In this document: piece after piece, positions 1-9,253 of the stretch
Position numbering within the stretch: the first letter of the stretch is position 1
Layout of the letters: the number at the start of each line of letters is the position of its first letter
Source: CBDAPU01 sp965198875
GTDB taxonomy: Bacteria > Pseudomonadota > Gammaproteobacteria > Eutrophobiales > Eutrophobiaceae
Reading direction: 5' to 3'
DNA: 64,000 nt
NCBI GenBank assembly: GCA_965198875.1
Contig: CBDAPU010000001.1
Span: 2,294,001-2,358,000 of the forward strand
Notes under the pieces: generated by a model
Told to the model about the DNA's origin: nothing
What the model saw: only the letters and a program-made list of their open reading frames with translations
Databases searched by the model: none
Translations under genes and position numbers: made by a program

Positions 1-2
1 AG

Positions 3-827
3 CCGTTTGCGGCTATTGCTGAGGAGACGGACAACATGCAGGCATTAAAAGTGTGTGCCGATCCATTTATGTTGCCTTTCTCTAACCGCCATGAACAAGG
101 CTTCGAAAACAAAATTGCCGAGTTGTTCGCCGACAAGCTGGGGATGACGGTCCAGTATGAGTTTTTCCCGCAAAGGATGGGTTTTATACGCAATACCCTG
201 CGTGCTGAGTCCGAATCAGGGCCGGGGTATAAATGCGATCTGGTTATTAATGTCCCGGAGCATTTTGAACTGGCGGCAACAACAGCGCCTTATTACACCA
301 CCTCCTATGTGCTTGTTTATGCGAAGGGTCGGGGCATGGACTCCATAACATCACCACAGATGTTGGGAGAGCTGGTTGAAAAAGGGCTGAAGATAAAGTT
401 TGGTTTGGCTGATCGGGGGCCGGCCCAATTCTGGGCGTCAAGGCATGGGCTTATGGGCAGTATGGTGCCTTATCAGGGTCATCCAGGTGATATACGTATC
501 AATCCCGGTGAGACCTTAATTAAGGATCTGATCTCAGGGAAAATTGATGCGACCATAGCTTGGGGCCCTACCGCAGGGTATTTCGCCAAACACATGGAAG
601 GCGGTGAAGATATTGTCATCCTTCCATTGCGTGATGATCCGAGCTCACCCTTGTTAAAGTTTGAATTTAGCATGGCGATGGCCGTGCGCTATGGAGAGAA
701 GGAGTGGAAGGACAAGGTCAATCAGTTAATCGCAGATAATAAAGATGAAATAAACACCATCTTGAGGGACTATGGTGTTCCGCTTTTGCCCCTTAAAAAA
801 TCCAGCAAACGTGAAGACGATGATTAA
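3..827 (+). CDS. MxaJ/XoxJ-like periplasmic substrate-binding-fold protein (5' end cut by window)
   Basis: This looks like the solute-binding-fold protein that accompanies PQQ-dependent methanol/alcohol dehydrogenases (MxaJ/XoxJ family). The N-terminal signature KVCADPFMLPFSN, followed by FFPQRMGFIRNTL and CDLVINVP, is typical of that family. The first ATG is at 36, but the same frame stays open to the window edge and reads PFAAIAEETDN before it, which resembles the end of a signal peptide. The real start therefore probably lies upstream of the window and the protein is periplasmic. It overlaps the next gene by 8 bases, so the two are probably co-transcribed. In this family the protein is thought to assist or activate the dehydrogenase or its cytochrome rather than serve an ABC transporter. 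The dehydrogenase gene itself would lie to the left and is not visible. MxaJ and XoxJ cannot be separated here. Confidence 0.8.
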   Translation, partial: PFAAIAEETDNMQALKVCADPFMLPFSNRHEQGFENKIAELFADKLGMTVQYEFFPQRMGFIRNTLRAESESGPGYKCDLVINVPEHFELAATTAPYYTTSYVLVYAKGRGMDSITSPQMLGELVEKGLKIKFGLADRGPAQFWASRHGLMGSMVPYQGHPGDIRINPGETLIKDLISGKIDATIAWGPTAGYFAKHMEGGEDIVILPLRDDPSSPLLKFEFSMAMAVRYGEKEWKDKVNQLIADNKDEINTILRDYGVPLLPLKKSSKREDDD

Positions 828-1572
828 AATTGAGAAATATTATCCTGCCGTGATCATGCTTGTGTGCATGATGAGCGTAGCTTATGCCGATGATGATGTA
901 GAAGTAAAAGGCGCCACCATAGGCAGGATGGGAGATGCTGTTGCCGTTGACGCCGATGACTATCATTTTACCGATGCGGAAAGCAAACTGTGGCTGGATG
1001 ATCACTTGCAGAATATCGAAAAACCCGGGCGCCTTTATTATGATTTTGTGAAAAGTGGTACCTATGAAGCGGGTTTTAGTGATTCAATTTATCTGGATAT
1101 CCTGCAAATTAACCAGGATGGCACCAAGAATGCCGAGTTGGCGTTTTTTACCGCAGACAGGAAACAAAACGCCAATGCGGATAATTTAACGGGGATCACG
1201 GGTAATCCCGTCCTGGTTGTGTATATGCAAGGTGATGTTTATGAAATGAACCGTTTAACCAGCGGCAGTTGGCGTTATTTTCAAAGAAGGCTGAAGTTCG
1301 CCTTCTCCGAGGCCGCAACGATCGAGCCGGTGACTTTCACGTTTAACGGCAAAGACGTCAGTGGCGAGAAGATCTCCATCACGCCTTATTTGAACGACCC
1401 GAAAAGAGATCAGTTTGAGCAATTTGCGAATAAGATCTATGAGTTCGTATTCTCAGAGCACGTGCCTGGCAAACTGTATCAAATCAAAACCATCATACCC
1501 GATGTAGCGCCGAATAAATCACCTTTGATTGAAGAGGTGTTGACGTTACAGCACGCTGAGTTTAAGGGTTAA
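820..1572 (+). CDS. Exported protein of unknown function downstream of the MxaJ/XoxJ-like gene
   Basis: A 250-residue protein I do not recognise. The start at 820 is preferred over the upstream in-frame start at 772 because it gives a clean signal peptide (MIKIEKYYPAVIMLVCMMSV, cleavage likely after AYA), so the mature protein starts near DDDVEVKG and is probably periplasmic. It has no cysteines or obvious catalytic motif in the mature part; it is rich in Asp, Phe and Tyr, and the middle (about residues 80-150) could be beta-rich. The start codon overlaps the end of the MxaJ/XoxJ-like gene, suggesting translational coupling and a role in the same alcohol-oxidation system; that role is inferred from position only. 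Its 3' end overlaps the convergent fdhA gene by 11 bases. Confidence 0.7.
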   Translation: MIKIEKYYPAVIMLVCMMSVAYADDDVEVKGATIGRMGDAVAVDADDYHFTDAESKLWLDDHLQNIEKPGRLYYDFVKSGTYEAGFSDSIYLDILQINQDGTKNAELAFFTADRKQNANADNLTGITGNPVLVVYMQGDVYEMNRLTSGSWRYFQRRLKFAFSEAATIEPVTFTFNGKDVSGEKISITPYLNDPKRDQFEQFANKIYEFVFSEHVPGKLYQIKTIIPDVAPNKSPLIEEVLTLQHAEFKG

Positions 1573-4345
1573 GGGCGTCACTTCCTTTTGCTGATAGACC
1601 CCCTGAATTCGCGGCAACCTCAACAGTTACAGCACAGAATTTAAACTCCGGGATCTTGCCGTAAGGATCCAGGGCTTCGTTAGTCAACAGGTTCGCCGCT
1701 GCCTCATGGTAGCAAAACGCCATGAATATATTGCCACGTTGCATGCCTGCATCTGCGCGGGTTCTAGCGGTAATTTTTCCCCTTCGGGACGTCAGATTCA
1801 CTTCATCGCCAGCGCTAACTGACAGATCCGCTAAATCATGCGGATGCATATGCACGGTGGGATCCGGCTCCAGTTTATCAAGCACCCCGGCACGGCGGGT
1901 CATACTGCCTGTATGCCAATGCTCCAGCTCTCTGCCAGTGGTAAATATAAAGGGGTAGTCTTTATCGGGCAGTTCATCGGCTTGTTGGTAAGTGGCCGGG
2001 ATAAATCTGCCACGTTTATCCGTGGTCGGAAAGCCATCGGTGAATATCACCGGCTCGCCCGGGTCTCCCTCTGCAACCAATGGATAGGTCAGGGAATCCT
2101 CACTCTCCAGTCGCTCCCAGGTCATTCCCGCCATACTGGGCGTTGCCTGTCTTATCTCATTAAAAACGGCCTTGACCGAGTCATAATCCCAGTTCAAACC
2201 CATTCTCTTCGCCAGTTGCTGGATAATCCACAAGTCCTGTTTTGCATCGCCCGGTGGTTCGAGCGCCTGACGACCTCGCTGTACACGTCTGTCCGTGTTG
2301 GTGAATGTGCCGGTTTTCTCCGGAGCTGCCGATGCCGGCAGGATCACGTCTGCGAAACCGGCCGTTTCCGTAAAGAAGATGTCCTGCACAACCAGGTGTT
2401 GCAGTTTCGCCAATGCGGCCCGGGCGTGATTTAAGTTGGGATCGGACATGGCCGGGTTCTCACCCATAATGTACATGCCTTTTAATTTATTATCGTGAAT
2501 GGCCTCCATGATCTCAACGACAGTCAGGCCAGGCTCCGGGTCCAGTTTTGTTTGCCATAGCACCTCAAAGCTCTCCTGTGCACGGGGGTCATTGACCGGA
2601 CGATAATCCGGATACACCATGGGGATGAGGCCGACATCGGATGCGCCCTGTACATTATTTTGCCCGCGTAGGGGATGCAATCCCGTGCCCGGCCTGCCAA
2701 TCTGGCCGGTGAGTAGCGCCAGAGAGATCAGGCAACGTGCATTATCCGTCCCATGAGTATGTTGCGATATGCCCATGCCCCAGAATATCATCGAGCTCTT
2801 AGAGCTGGCATATAACCTCGCCACCGTTTTTAAGGTCTCAGGATCAATGCCGCAAATTCCGGCAACGGACTCCGGGCGATAGGGTTTGATCTCTTCTCGA
2901 AAGAGATCAAATCCGTCGGTGTATTTGTCAATGAAATCCTGATCCTGCAGATCTTCATCGATAATGGTGTACATGATGGCGTTCAGCAGGGGCACATCCG
3001 TATCGGCATTAAATTGCAGATAATGATCCGCATGGCGGGCCAAATCAGAGCGATAGGGATCCATCAGGATCAATGATGCATTGTTTTTAGTCGCATTTTT
3101 CATGAAAGTGGCGGCGACCGGGTGGTTCACCGTCGGTTTTGCGCCGATGATGATAATCACGTCCGCTTTACTGACGTCCGCCACGGGGTTGGAAACAGCG
3201 CCTGAGCCAATGGTTTCCAGTAAGGCGGCGACCGAGGAGGCGTGACACAGGCGGGTGCAGTGATCAATGTTGTTTGAACCAAACCCGGTCCTGATCAGTT
3301 TTTGGAATAAATAGGCCTCTTCATTGCTCCCCTTTGCTGAACCCAGTCCAGCGAGCGCCTTCGGGCCGTTTCTCTCCCTGATAGCAAGCAAACCCTTTTC
3401 AGCACAGTCCAGCGCTTCATCCCAGCTTGCTTCCCTGAAATAATCCGACATATCTGCCGGTGGGATTAACGCAGGTGTTTTATCGGCGCCAGCTTTGCGG
3501 ATCAATGGCTTAGTCAGGCGCTCAGGGTGATGCACATAATCAAACCCATAGCGGCCTTTTACACACAGACGGCTTTTATTAGCAGGGCCGTCTCGTCCAT
3601 CCACATACTTGATTTTGTTGTCTTCTATGTGGTAGGTCAGCAAACAGCCGACACCACAATAAGGGCACACGGAGTTTACCTGCCTGGCCGTTTCGTAAAG
3701 TGCGGCGTCATCAGCCGGCATTAATGCGCCGGTAGGGCACGCCTGCACACATTCACCACAACTCACACAGGTACTCTCACCCATGGGATCATCCAGGTCA
3801 AAAACAATTTTTGACTGCTCCCCCCGGAAGGCATAGCCGATCACATCATTGACCTGCTCCTCCCGGCAGGCCCGAACACAACGGGTACACTGAATACAGG
3901 CGTTCAGGTTGACGCTGATGGCGGGGTTTGATGAGTCGCCTTCAGGTTGGTCTCTACCCGGAAAGCGGGGCGATGCAACATTGAGTTTATCGGCCCATAT
4001 ATCGAGTTCAGAGCGAGGGGTATAGGGCGATTTACTCTGCTCTGGCATATCCGAGATGAGCAATTCGAGCACCAGTTTTTGTGATTGTCGGCAGCGCGGG
4101 CTATCTGTCGTGACCTCCATATCAGGGGCGGGATAACGGCAACAGGAAGGCGCCAGCACACGCTCCCCTTTAATTTCAACCACACAGGCACGACAGTTAC
4201 CATCAGCCCGATACCCGTCTTTTGCACATAAATGCGGGATCGGGATCCCGGATCGTCTCGCCGTATCCAGTATCGTCTCCCCCGGGAGGGCCTCGGTACT
4301 CTCGCCATTTAGAGTAAAGGAAATGGTATTTTCCTTAATCGTCAC
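1562..4345 (-). CDS. fdhA: NAD-dependent formate dehydrogenase, catalytic alpha subunit
   Basis: Molybdenum- or tungsten-dependent formate dehydrogenase catalytic subunit, oxidising formate to CO2 in the cytoplasm. The domain order is: an N-terminal NuoG-like [2Fe-2S] region (about residues 35-70, Cys in CAKDGYRADGNCRAC), two [4Fe-4S] ferredoxin clusters (CIQCTRCVRAC and CVSCGECVQAC, about 145-210), then the molybdopterin oxidoreductase domain with its own cluster motif CPYCGVGC (about 225) and a C-terminal dinucleotide-binding domain. The metal ligand appears to be cysteine in RLCHASSV, not selenocysteine. The length of 927 residues fits the FdhA of soluble NAD-linked enzymes such as FDH1 of Methylobacterium. 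It overlaps the end of fdhB by 11 bases and is the last gene of the long minus-strand train, placing formate oxidation directly after the Fhc step. No FdhD or other maturation factor is in the window. Confidence 0.93.
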   Translation of the reverse strand: MTIKENTISFTLNGESTEALPGETILDTARRSGIPIPHLCAKDGYRADGNCRACVVEIKGERVLAPSCCRYPAPDMEVTTDSPRCRQSQKLVLELLISDMPEQSKSPYTPRSELDIWADKLNVASPRFPGRDQPEGDSSNPAISVNLNACIQCTRCVRACREEQVNDVIGYAFRGEQSKIVFDLDDPMGESTCVSCGECVQACPTGALMPADDAALYETARQVNSVCPYCGVGCLLTYHIEDNKIKYVDGRDGPANKSRLCVKGRYGFDYVHHPERLTKPLIRKAGADKTPALIPPADMSDYFREASWDEALDCAEKGLLAIRERNGPKALAGLGSAKGSNEEAYLFQKLIRTGFGSNNIDHCTRLCHASSVAALLETIGSGAVSNPVADVSKADVIIIIGAKPTVNHPVAATFMKNATKNNASLILMDPYRSDLARHADHYLQFNADTDVPLLNAIMYTIIDEDLQDQDFIDKYTDGFDLFREEIKPYRPESVAGICGIDPETLKTVARLYASSKSSMIFWGMGISQHTHGTDNARCLISLALLTGQIGRPGTGLHPLRGQNNVQGASDVGLIPMVYPDYRPVNDPRAQESFEVLWQTKLDPEPGLTVVEIMEAIHDNKLKGMYIMGENPAMSDPNLNHARAALAKLQHLVVQDIFFTETAGFADVILPASAAPEKTGTFTNTDRRVQRGRQALEPPGDAKQDLWIIQQLAKRMGLNWDYDSVKAVFNEIRQATPSMAGMTWERLESEDSLTYPLVAEGDPGEPVIFTDGFPTTDKRGRFIPATYQQADELPDKDYPFIFTTGRELEHWHTGSMTRRAGVLDKLEPDPTVHMHPHDLADLSVSAGDEVNLTSRRGKITARTRADAGMQRGNIFMAFCYHEAAANLLTNEALDPYGKIPEFKFCAVTVEVAANSGGLSAKGSDALNP

Positions 4346-5999
4346 GAGTGAACTCCTGGGGAAAATACCTCATCGTTGTGAGTAAGGGATTGGACGCTGC
4401 CTGACCCAGCCCACAGATGGATGCATCACCCATGACGGCGGCGATGTCTTCCAGCAGGGGCTTATCCCACTCATCCTTCTCCATGAGTTTAATGGCCTTG
4501 CTCGTACCCACCCGGCAAGGGGTACATTGGCCACAGGACTCATGGGAGAAGAAACGCATGGTATTCAGCGCCAGCTTTCGGGCATTGTCTTTCTGTGATA
4601 AGACAATGATCGCCGCCGAGCCAATAAATGAGCCGTGTTCATTTAACGTGTCGAAATCGAGGGGGGTATCGGCCATGGCGCCGGGCAGAATGCCGCCTGA
4701 GGCGCCGCCGGGAAAGTAGCCGTATAGTTCATGCCCATCGAGCATACCATCGCAATACTCTGCAATCAGATCGTTCAGCGTAATGCCTGCCGGCGCCAAA
4801 TACACCCCCGGTTTTTTTATGCGCCCGCTGACGGAAAAAGAGCGCAAACCCCTTCTACCATGACGGCCCTGGGCGGTAAACCAGTCGGCGCCTTTTTCTA
4901 TGATCTCCCTCACCCAGTGCAGGGTTTCCATATTATGCTCAAGGGTAGGGCGTCCAAATAAACCCACCTCGGCGACAAAGGGCGGGCGTAGCCGGGGCAT
5001 GCCGCGCTTGCCTTCTATGGATTCAATCATGGCCGACTCCTCCCCACAGATATAGGCACCAGCGCCACGACGTAATTCAATCTCCGGCAGGGGCGCTGGT
5101 AGTGATATCGCCAGTTGCGCTAATTCACGTTGCAGTATTTCTCTACAGCCGGCGTATTCATCACGCAGATAAATATAACACCCCTTCGCTTCTATCGCCC
5201 ATGCGGCAATCAGCATCCCTTCTAAAAATCGGTGGGGATCCGTCTCCAGATAAAAGCGATCCTTAAATGTACCCGGCTCACCTTCATCTATATTCACGGC
5301 AATTAGCCTGGGTTTCTTTTGCTTGCAAAGGATCTCCCATTTCACGCCTGCCGGGAATCCGGCGCCGCCGAGCCCGCGTAGATTGGCGTCTTTCAGGATG
5401 TTGATGACGTCAACGGCATGACGTTCACCGCCATGACACTGCTGCAACAATTTATAACCACCTGTTGCTACATAGTGATCGAAGTGGATGTAATTATTCT
5501 CAATTTGAATGGTTGTTTGCCCGGCATTGATCTTCTCTGCTACTACCCTGGGGGTTGCTTGCTCTACCGGATTGGTGCCTACTACGGCAACAGGCGCACC
5601 ATGACAACGGCCGACACAGGGCACGGGTTGGACTCTGACGTCACTGCTCGTTTGTCTTTTCAATGTTTCAATTAGCGCCTTAGCGCCAAACATCTCACAG
5701 GTGATGGAGTTACATACGCGCACGGTAAGAGTGGGGGGTGGCGGCTCGCCTTCTTTGATCACATCAAAATGGTGATAGAAAGTGGCCACTTCATAGACCT
5801 CCGCCATGGATAACCTCATCAAGTCAGCCAATGCGGTGATGTGCCGGGCGGAGATATGATGAAATGTATCTTGTATCAAATGCAGGTATTCTATTAACAG
5901 ATCACGTCTTATCGGCGCAGCACCGATCAGTGTTTTCAACTCATCCAGACTTTTGGGATCGACTTGACGGCCGCGCATTCGATGGATGTGTTTTTTCAT
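4335..5999 (-). CDS. fdhB: Formate dehydrogenase beta subunit (fused NuoE-NuoF), NAD reductase module
   Basis: A diaphorase subunit that takes electrons from FdhA and reduces NAD+. The first ~165 residues are NuoE-like (thioredoxin-fold [2Fe-2S], Cys in CNSITC and CVGRC). The rest is NuoF-like with the glycine-rich GLGGAGFPAGVKW region near 213 for FMN/NADH binding and the [4Fe-4S] motif SCGQCTPCRVG near 487, followed by CGLGQ. This E-F fusion with a NuoG-like alpha subunit is the architecture of the FDH1-type enzyme of methylotrophs. The gene precedes fdhA and overlaps it by 11 bases, so 1:1 coupled expression is likely. The start at 5999 has no competing upstream ATG in a convincing context. 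Confidence 0.92.
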   Translation of the reverse strand: MKKHIHRMRGRQVDPKSLDELKTLIGAAPIRRDLLIEYLHLIQDTFHHISARHITALADLMRLSMAEVYEVATFYHHFDVIKEGEPPPPTLTVRVCNSITCEMFGAKALIETLKRQTSSDVRVQPVPCVGRCHGAPVAVVGTNPVEQATPRVVAEKINAGQTTIQIENNYIHFDHYVATGGYKLLQQCHGGERHAVDVINILKDANLRGLGGAGFPAGVKWEILCKQKKPRLIAVNIDEGEPGTFKDRFYLETDPHRFLEGMLIAAWAIEAKGCYIYLRDEYAGCREILQRELAQLAISLPAPLPEIELRRGAGAYICGEESAMIESIEGKRGMPRLRPPFVAEVGLFGRPTLEHNMETLHWVREIIEKGADWFTAQGRHGRRGLRSFSVSGRIKKPGVYLAPAGITLNDLIAEYCDGMLDGHELYGYFPGGASGGILPGAMADTPLDFDTLNEHGSFIGSAAIIVLSQKDNARKLALNTMRFFSHESCGQCTPCRVGTSKAIKLMEKDEWDKPLLEDIAAVMGDASICGLGQAASNPLLTTMRYFPQEFTRDD

Positions 6000-6107
6000 G
6001 GGCGTCGGGCAGGTGTTGTTTTAAGGTTATGCGGGATCACTGGGGTTATGCAATCCAGTCGCTGCCAGCTTGGTGTGATGAGATGTGGAGAGAAACGCAC
6101 ATCTGGT

Positions 6108-7522
6108 TTAAGGATGGTCCTGGTCCAGTAACTCAAACATCTCGCTGATATAGGTATACTTCTCTCTGGGTTTCCCCTTAGGGGCGCCTCGCTCTATTTC
6201 GCTGTGGTCGATTTTTTTCCAGTCGATAAAACTGATGTAACGGACCCGCCTGCTTTTCAATAGCTTGAGACAACCTTCAGCGCCTGATTTGCTCTCGCCC
6301 GCATCCAGTTTCTTAACATCCCGGATGATGGCGTCCACTGTCGCAACACTGTCAGCGCGATTGGTGCCGATAATACCAGTGGGCCCCCGTTTTATCCATC
6401 CTGCGGTATAGAGTTGTGGGCGATGGCGCCCTCTTTCATGATACGGCCATCAGTGTTTGGGAATATCCCGCGCGCATCATCAAAGGGCACACCCGGCATG
6501 GGGGTCCCGCGATAACCAATACTGCGAAACACAATCCCGGTATCGAGGGTTAAGAGATCCCCGGTACCGCGGGCTGATTGTTCAAAGGGCTCCCCCGACA
6601 GTGCATTTTTTTCCAGGATTAACTGCTCGACTTTATGGCCTCCTTTGATTTCTTTCGGGCTTTTCAAAAAGGTAAAAATGCACTTTTTGCACTTGTCCGT
6701 TTCTCTGCCGGAGAAGCCTGAAAACAGGTCATACACTTTTTTGCTGCCGGCATTGGTTTTATCTGCGAGTTCCGTCTCACTCGCTGTATTGAGTCTTAAC
6801 TCTTCCCGGTCAATGATCGGGGCACAATCGGCGAGTTCGCCGAATTCTTTTAATTCCTTTGAGGTGAATTTGGCCTGGGCCGGCCCGCGTCTACCAATAA
6901 CATGGATCTCTTTTATTTTGCTTGTGGCGAGAACATCCAGTGCATGGGCTGCGATATCGGTGTGTCTTAGCTCATCGACGGTTTTCGCCAAAATCCGACT
7001 GACGTCCGCAGCAACATTCCCCTGTCCGATGATCACCGCCCTTTCATGGGATAAATCGAATAACCGATCACGGTAGTCGGGATGACCATTATACCAACCA
7101 ACAAACTCCGTGGCGGTGTAACTGCCGGGCAGGTCTTCCCCTGGAATACCCAGTTTTCGATCGGCCTCGGCGCCACAGGTAAAAATGACCGCATGATGGG
7201 TCTGTTTTAACTCAGCCACACTGATATCAGCGCCGACAGTGACATTGCCGATATAACGAAACGCTTGCGCCTCGGCAATTTTCGCATAGACCTTGATCGC
7301 CTGTTTTAATTTAGGGTGATCCGGCGCCACGCCACTCCTGACCAGACCATAGGGAACAGGGAGCCGTTCAAACATCGTGACCTTGACATGGAGATCGGAT
7401 TTTATCAGCGCCTCAGCGGCATAGAATCCACTGGGCCCACTGCCAACAACAGCGACGATCAATGGGTTCGTCTCTGATCCTGCCCGGCTCACGCCTCTCC
7501 CCTTCTCATGTGTGTTTGGCAA
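6108..7522 (-). pseudogene. Ferredoxin-NADP reductase (FprA/adrenodoxin-reductase type), frameshifted near the C-terminus
   Basis: A flavoprotein that would pass electrons between NADP(H) and ferredoxin. The first 370 residues show the FAD motif GSGPSGFYAAEAL, the family block PYGLVRSGVAPDHPK and the NADP region GQGNVAADVSRIL with VIGRRGPAQ. The frame then ends with HNSIPQDG at 6392. Shifting frame at about 6409-6422 restores the highly conserved C-terminal block LYTAGWIKRGPTGIIGTNR and stays open to 6108. One base appears to be missing (the sequence fits AAN-CTC-TAT). The intact gene would be about 470 residues, normal for the family. The remaining sequence shows no decay, so this is either a recent mutation or a sequencing/assembly error. 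The upstream neighbour is a ferredoxin, its likely partner. Confidence 0.85.
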
Positions 7523-7744
7523 ACCTCTGAACCATCCTGCTTTCAGGACGACTATGAAGGCCGCACAAATACGATTTTCAGTGTGCTTAACTTGTCAATG
7601 GGCAAACGCCACTGATGTTGTTGGCGTCCGCCGATACCGCCTATACCACGCTGACTTAAATCAGCCCCTCTTTGGGGTTAAAGATAAAATAAATCCCCAG
7701 GACACGCTCTCGTTATGGCGGTCTTCCGGTTATGACATCCGCAA

Positions 7745-8050
7745 CTAAAAACCTAATGCGGCCTTTTTATCGTCCGCCCCCGGCAAGGGATCCAGGGTGT
7801 CGGTACAGACCGGCAGTTCCATGGACTTTTTGGCGTTGATGGCGATCCATTCCTGTTTGTCTTCGGGTAGATCGTCTTCTTCATAAATGGCCTGAACCGG
7901 GCACTCGGGTATGCAGGCGCTACAGTCGATGCAAACCTCCGGATCGATGTACAACATCTTCTCATCGTAATGAAAACACTCAACAGGACAGACAGCGACA
8001 CAATCGGTGTAACGGCAATCTGTACAGTTATCAGTGACGATAGTCGTCAT
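7745..8050 (-). CDS. Seven-iron-type ferredoxin (FdxA-like)
   Basis: A 101-residue soluble electron carrier. Cysteines are arranged as CTDCRYTDCVAVCP near the N-terminus and CIDCSACIPECP around residues 40-52, the pattern of bacterial ferredoxins with one [3Fe-4S] and one [4Fe-4S] cluster, followed by the usual acidic C-terminal extension containing EEDD. It lies between fhcC and the ferredoxin-NADP reductase in the same orientation. The adjacent reductase is the obvious partner; coupling to the Fhc or formate dehydrogenase enzymes is possible but inferred only from position. The 220-base gap to the reductase gene leaves room for a separate promoter. Confidence 0.9.
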   Translation of the reverse strand: MTTIVTDNCTDCRYTDCVAVCPVECFHYDEKMLYIDPEVCIDCSACIPECPVQAIYEEDDLPEDKQEWIAINAKKSMELPVCTDTLDPLPGADDKKAALGF

Positions 8051-8092
8051 TCTTTTATCTCCTCTTAAAGCAGGCGCTATCAGCGGATAATG

Positions 8093-8902
8093 TTATCCCG
8101 AGTATAATACTATTTCTCCACGATTTAGCTCAAGACCGTCACCGCAATAACGCCTGAAAAGCCCGCTGAGATATTGCTCGCCGATTTCCAGCCCCAGCTC
8201 GGCTAAATAACGAAGATAGAGCGAAAGATAGCCTGGCCGATAAGTGCATGCATAGCTGAACGTGGGCAGTATTTCGGCCTCTTTGAAGCTGACGATAGAG
8301 CCACGCTTCATGCCCGCCCCGGCACGGATCCCCAACTCTCCCAGCACAAAGATGGCGCCCGCCAGCATATTCACGCCGGTGAAATCGCCGCTGTCGCCAC
8401 CAATGGCTATCAGGCCGGCACGCATGGCATTGCCAACTTCATTGCGTACATTGCCGTGGATGATGATCTCCCCCCCCAGTATGCCCACAGGGGAGCCCCG
8501 ATAGGCGCTACCCACCATGTGCCCGGCATTACCCCGGATCACAACTCGCCCGCCGCGCATTTCCGGCGCCACCCAATCACCGGCATTGCCCTTAATCTCA
8601 ATAATGCCGCCCGACATACCGGCACCGAGATGCGGGCCAACATCACCGTTCACCGTGATCCGCCCCTGCCTCATGCCAGCGCCGATGTATTTAACCAGGA
8701 TCAGATCGCCATCGATGATCAGGCGCTCGCCCGCCTCTCCGGCCACGTTAAAGAAATCACCGATGACCGCAGGCTGGTTTCCATGTTGCACAGGTAATTT
8801 TTCAATGTCCGCTATGGATAGCCCGACAAGCCGATCTGGACATAAGTTTTCCGCCTCTAAAGGCACGTCCGCCGTTGTATGCTGGATCAGTTGCAGTGAC
8901 AT
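8093..8902 (-). CDS. fhcC: Formyltransferase/hydrolase complex subunit FhcC
   Basis: Subunit C of the bacterial formyltransferase/hydrolase complex, homologous to FmdC/FwdC of archaeal formylmethanofuran dehydrogenase. The central part (about residues 70-210) is a series of glycine-rich repeats such as GRITVNGDVGPHLGAGMSGG and GRVVIRGNAGHMVG, predicted to form the right-handed beta-helix shared with glutamate synthase C-terminal domains. It has a structural role, holding the A, B and D subunits. At 269 residues it matches the family. It is separated from fhcD by a small unrelated gene, whereas fhcC normally follows fhcD directly. Confidence 0.93.
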   Translation of the reverse strand: MSLQLIQHTTADVPLEAENLCPDRLVGLSIADIEKLPVQHGNQPAVIGDFFNVAGEAGERLIIDGDLILVKYIGAGMRQGRITVNGDVGPHLGAGMSGGIIEIKGNAGDWVAPEMRGGRVVIRGNAGHMVGSAYRGSPVGILGGEIIIHGNVRNEVGNAMRAGLIAIGGDSGDFTGVNMLAGAIFVLGELGIRAGAGMKRGSIVSFKEAEILPTFSYACTYRPGYLSLYLRYLAELGLEIGEQYLSGLFRRYCGDGLELNRGEIVLYSG

Positions 8903-8948
8903 GTTTTTCTCTTATTCCGCTTATGTTGCTGTTATGAACTCTTTTGTT

Positions 8949-9233
8949 TTAATGCTGTTCATATAGAACATGAATGGCTGTCTCTGTTTCCTTATCCGCT
9001 GATCCGCCAATCTTTATCAAGTTCGTTCGCAAAATCCCGAAAACAAAAAATTCACTTGTAATTTGCACACAACAATCACATCGCCAATCTGTGACTTCCA
9101 CCACCTTCCCCAGCCAGGCGTCCGCTTCTTTTTCCGAGCGACATATCCTCAAACTATATCGACAATCAACACAATAGTCTCTTTTCGTATCAACAATCAT
9201 GGCGAGATCGCCAGGCGCAGGTAAGCTATTCAT
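8949..9233 (-). CDS. Small cysteine-containing protein of unknown function inserted between fhcD and fhcC
   Basis: A protein of about 94 residues (start at 9233, giving MNSLPAPGDLAMIV; an earlier in-frame start at 9248 adds five residues). I do not recognise a named family. It begins with a PGDLAMIV strand and has a later LGKVVEV segment, a pattern seen in small barrel-like proteins of phages and plasmids. It carries six cysteines, in YCVDCRYS, RICRS and WRCDCC, so metal binding or disulfides are possible. It sits in the same direction as its neighbours with only 20 bases to fhcD, so it should be co-transcribed with the Fhc complex. It could be a conserved accessory protein or an inserted gene; the sequence alone does not decide. 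Confidence 0.55.
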   Translation of the reverse strand: MNSLPAPGDLAMIVDTKRDYCVDCRYSLRICRSEKEADAWLGKVVEVTDWRCDCCVQITSEFFVFGILRTNLIKIGGSADKETETAIHVLYEQH

Positions 9234-9253
9234 ATCACTGTCAACCACTTTGA

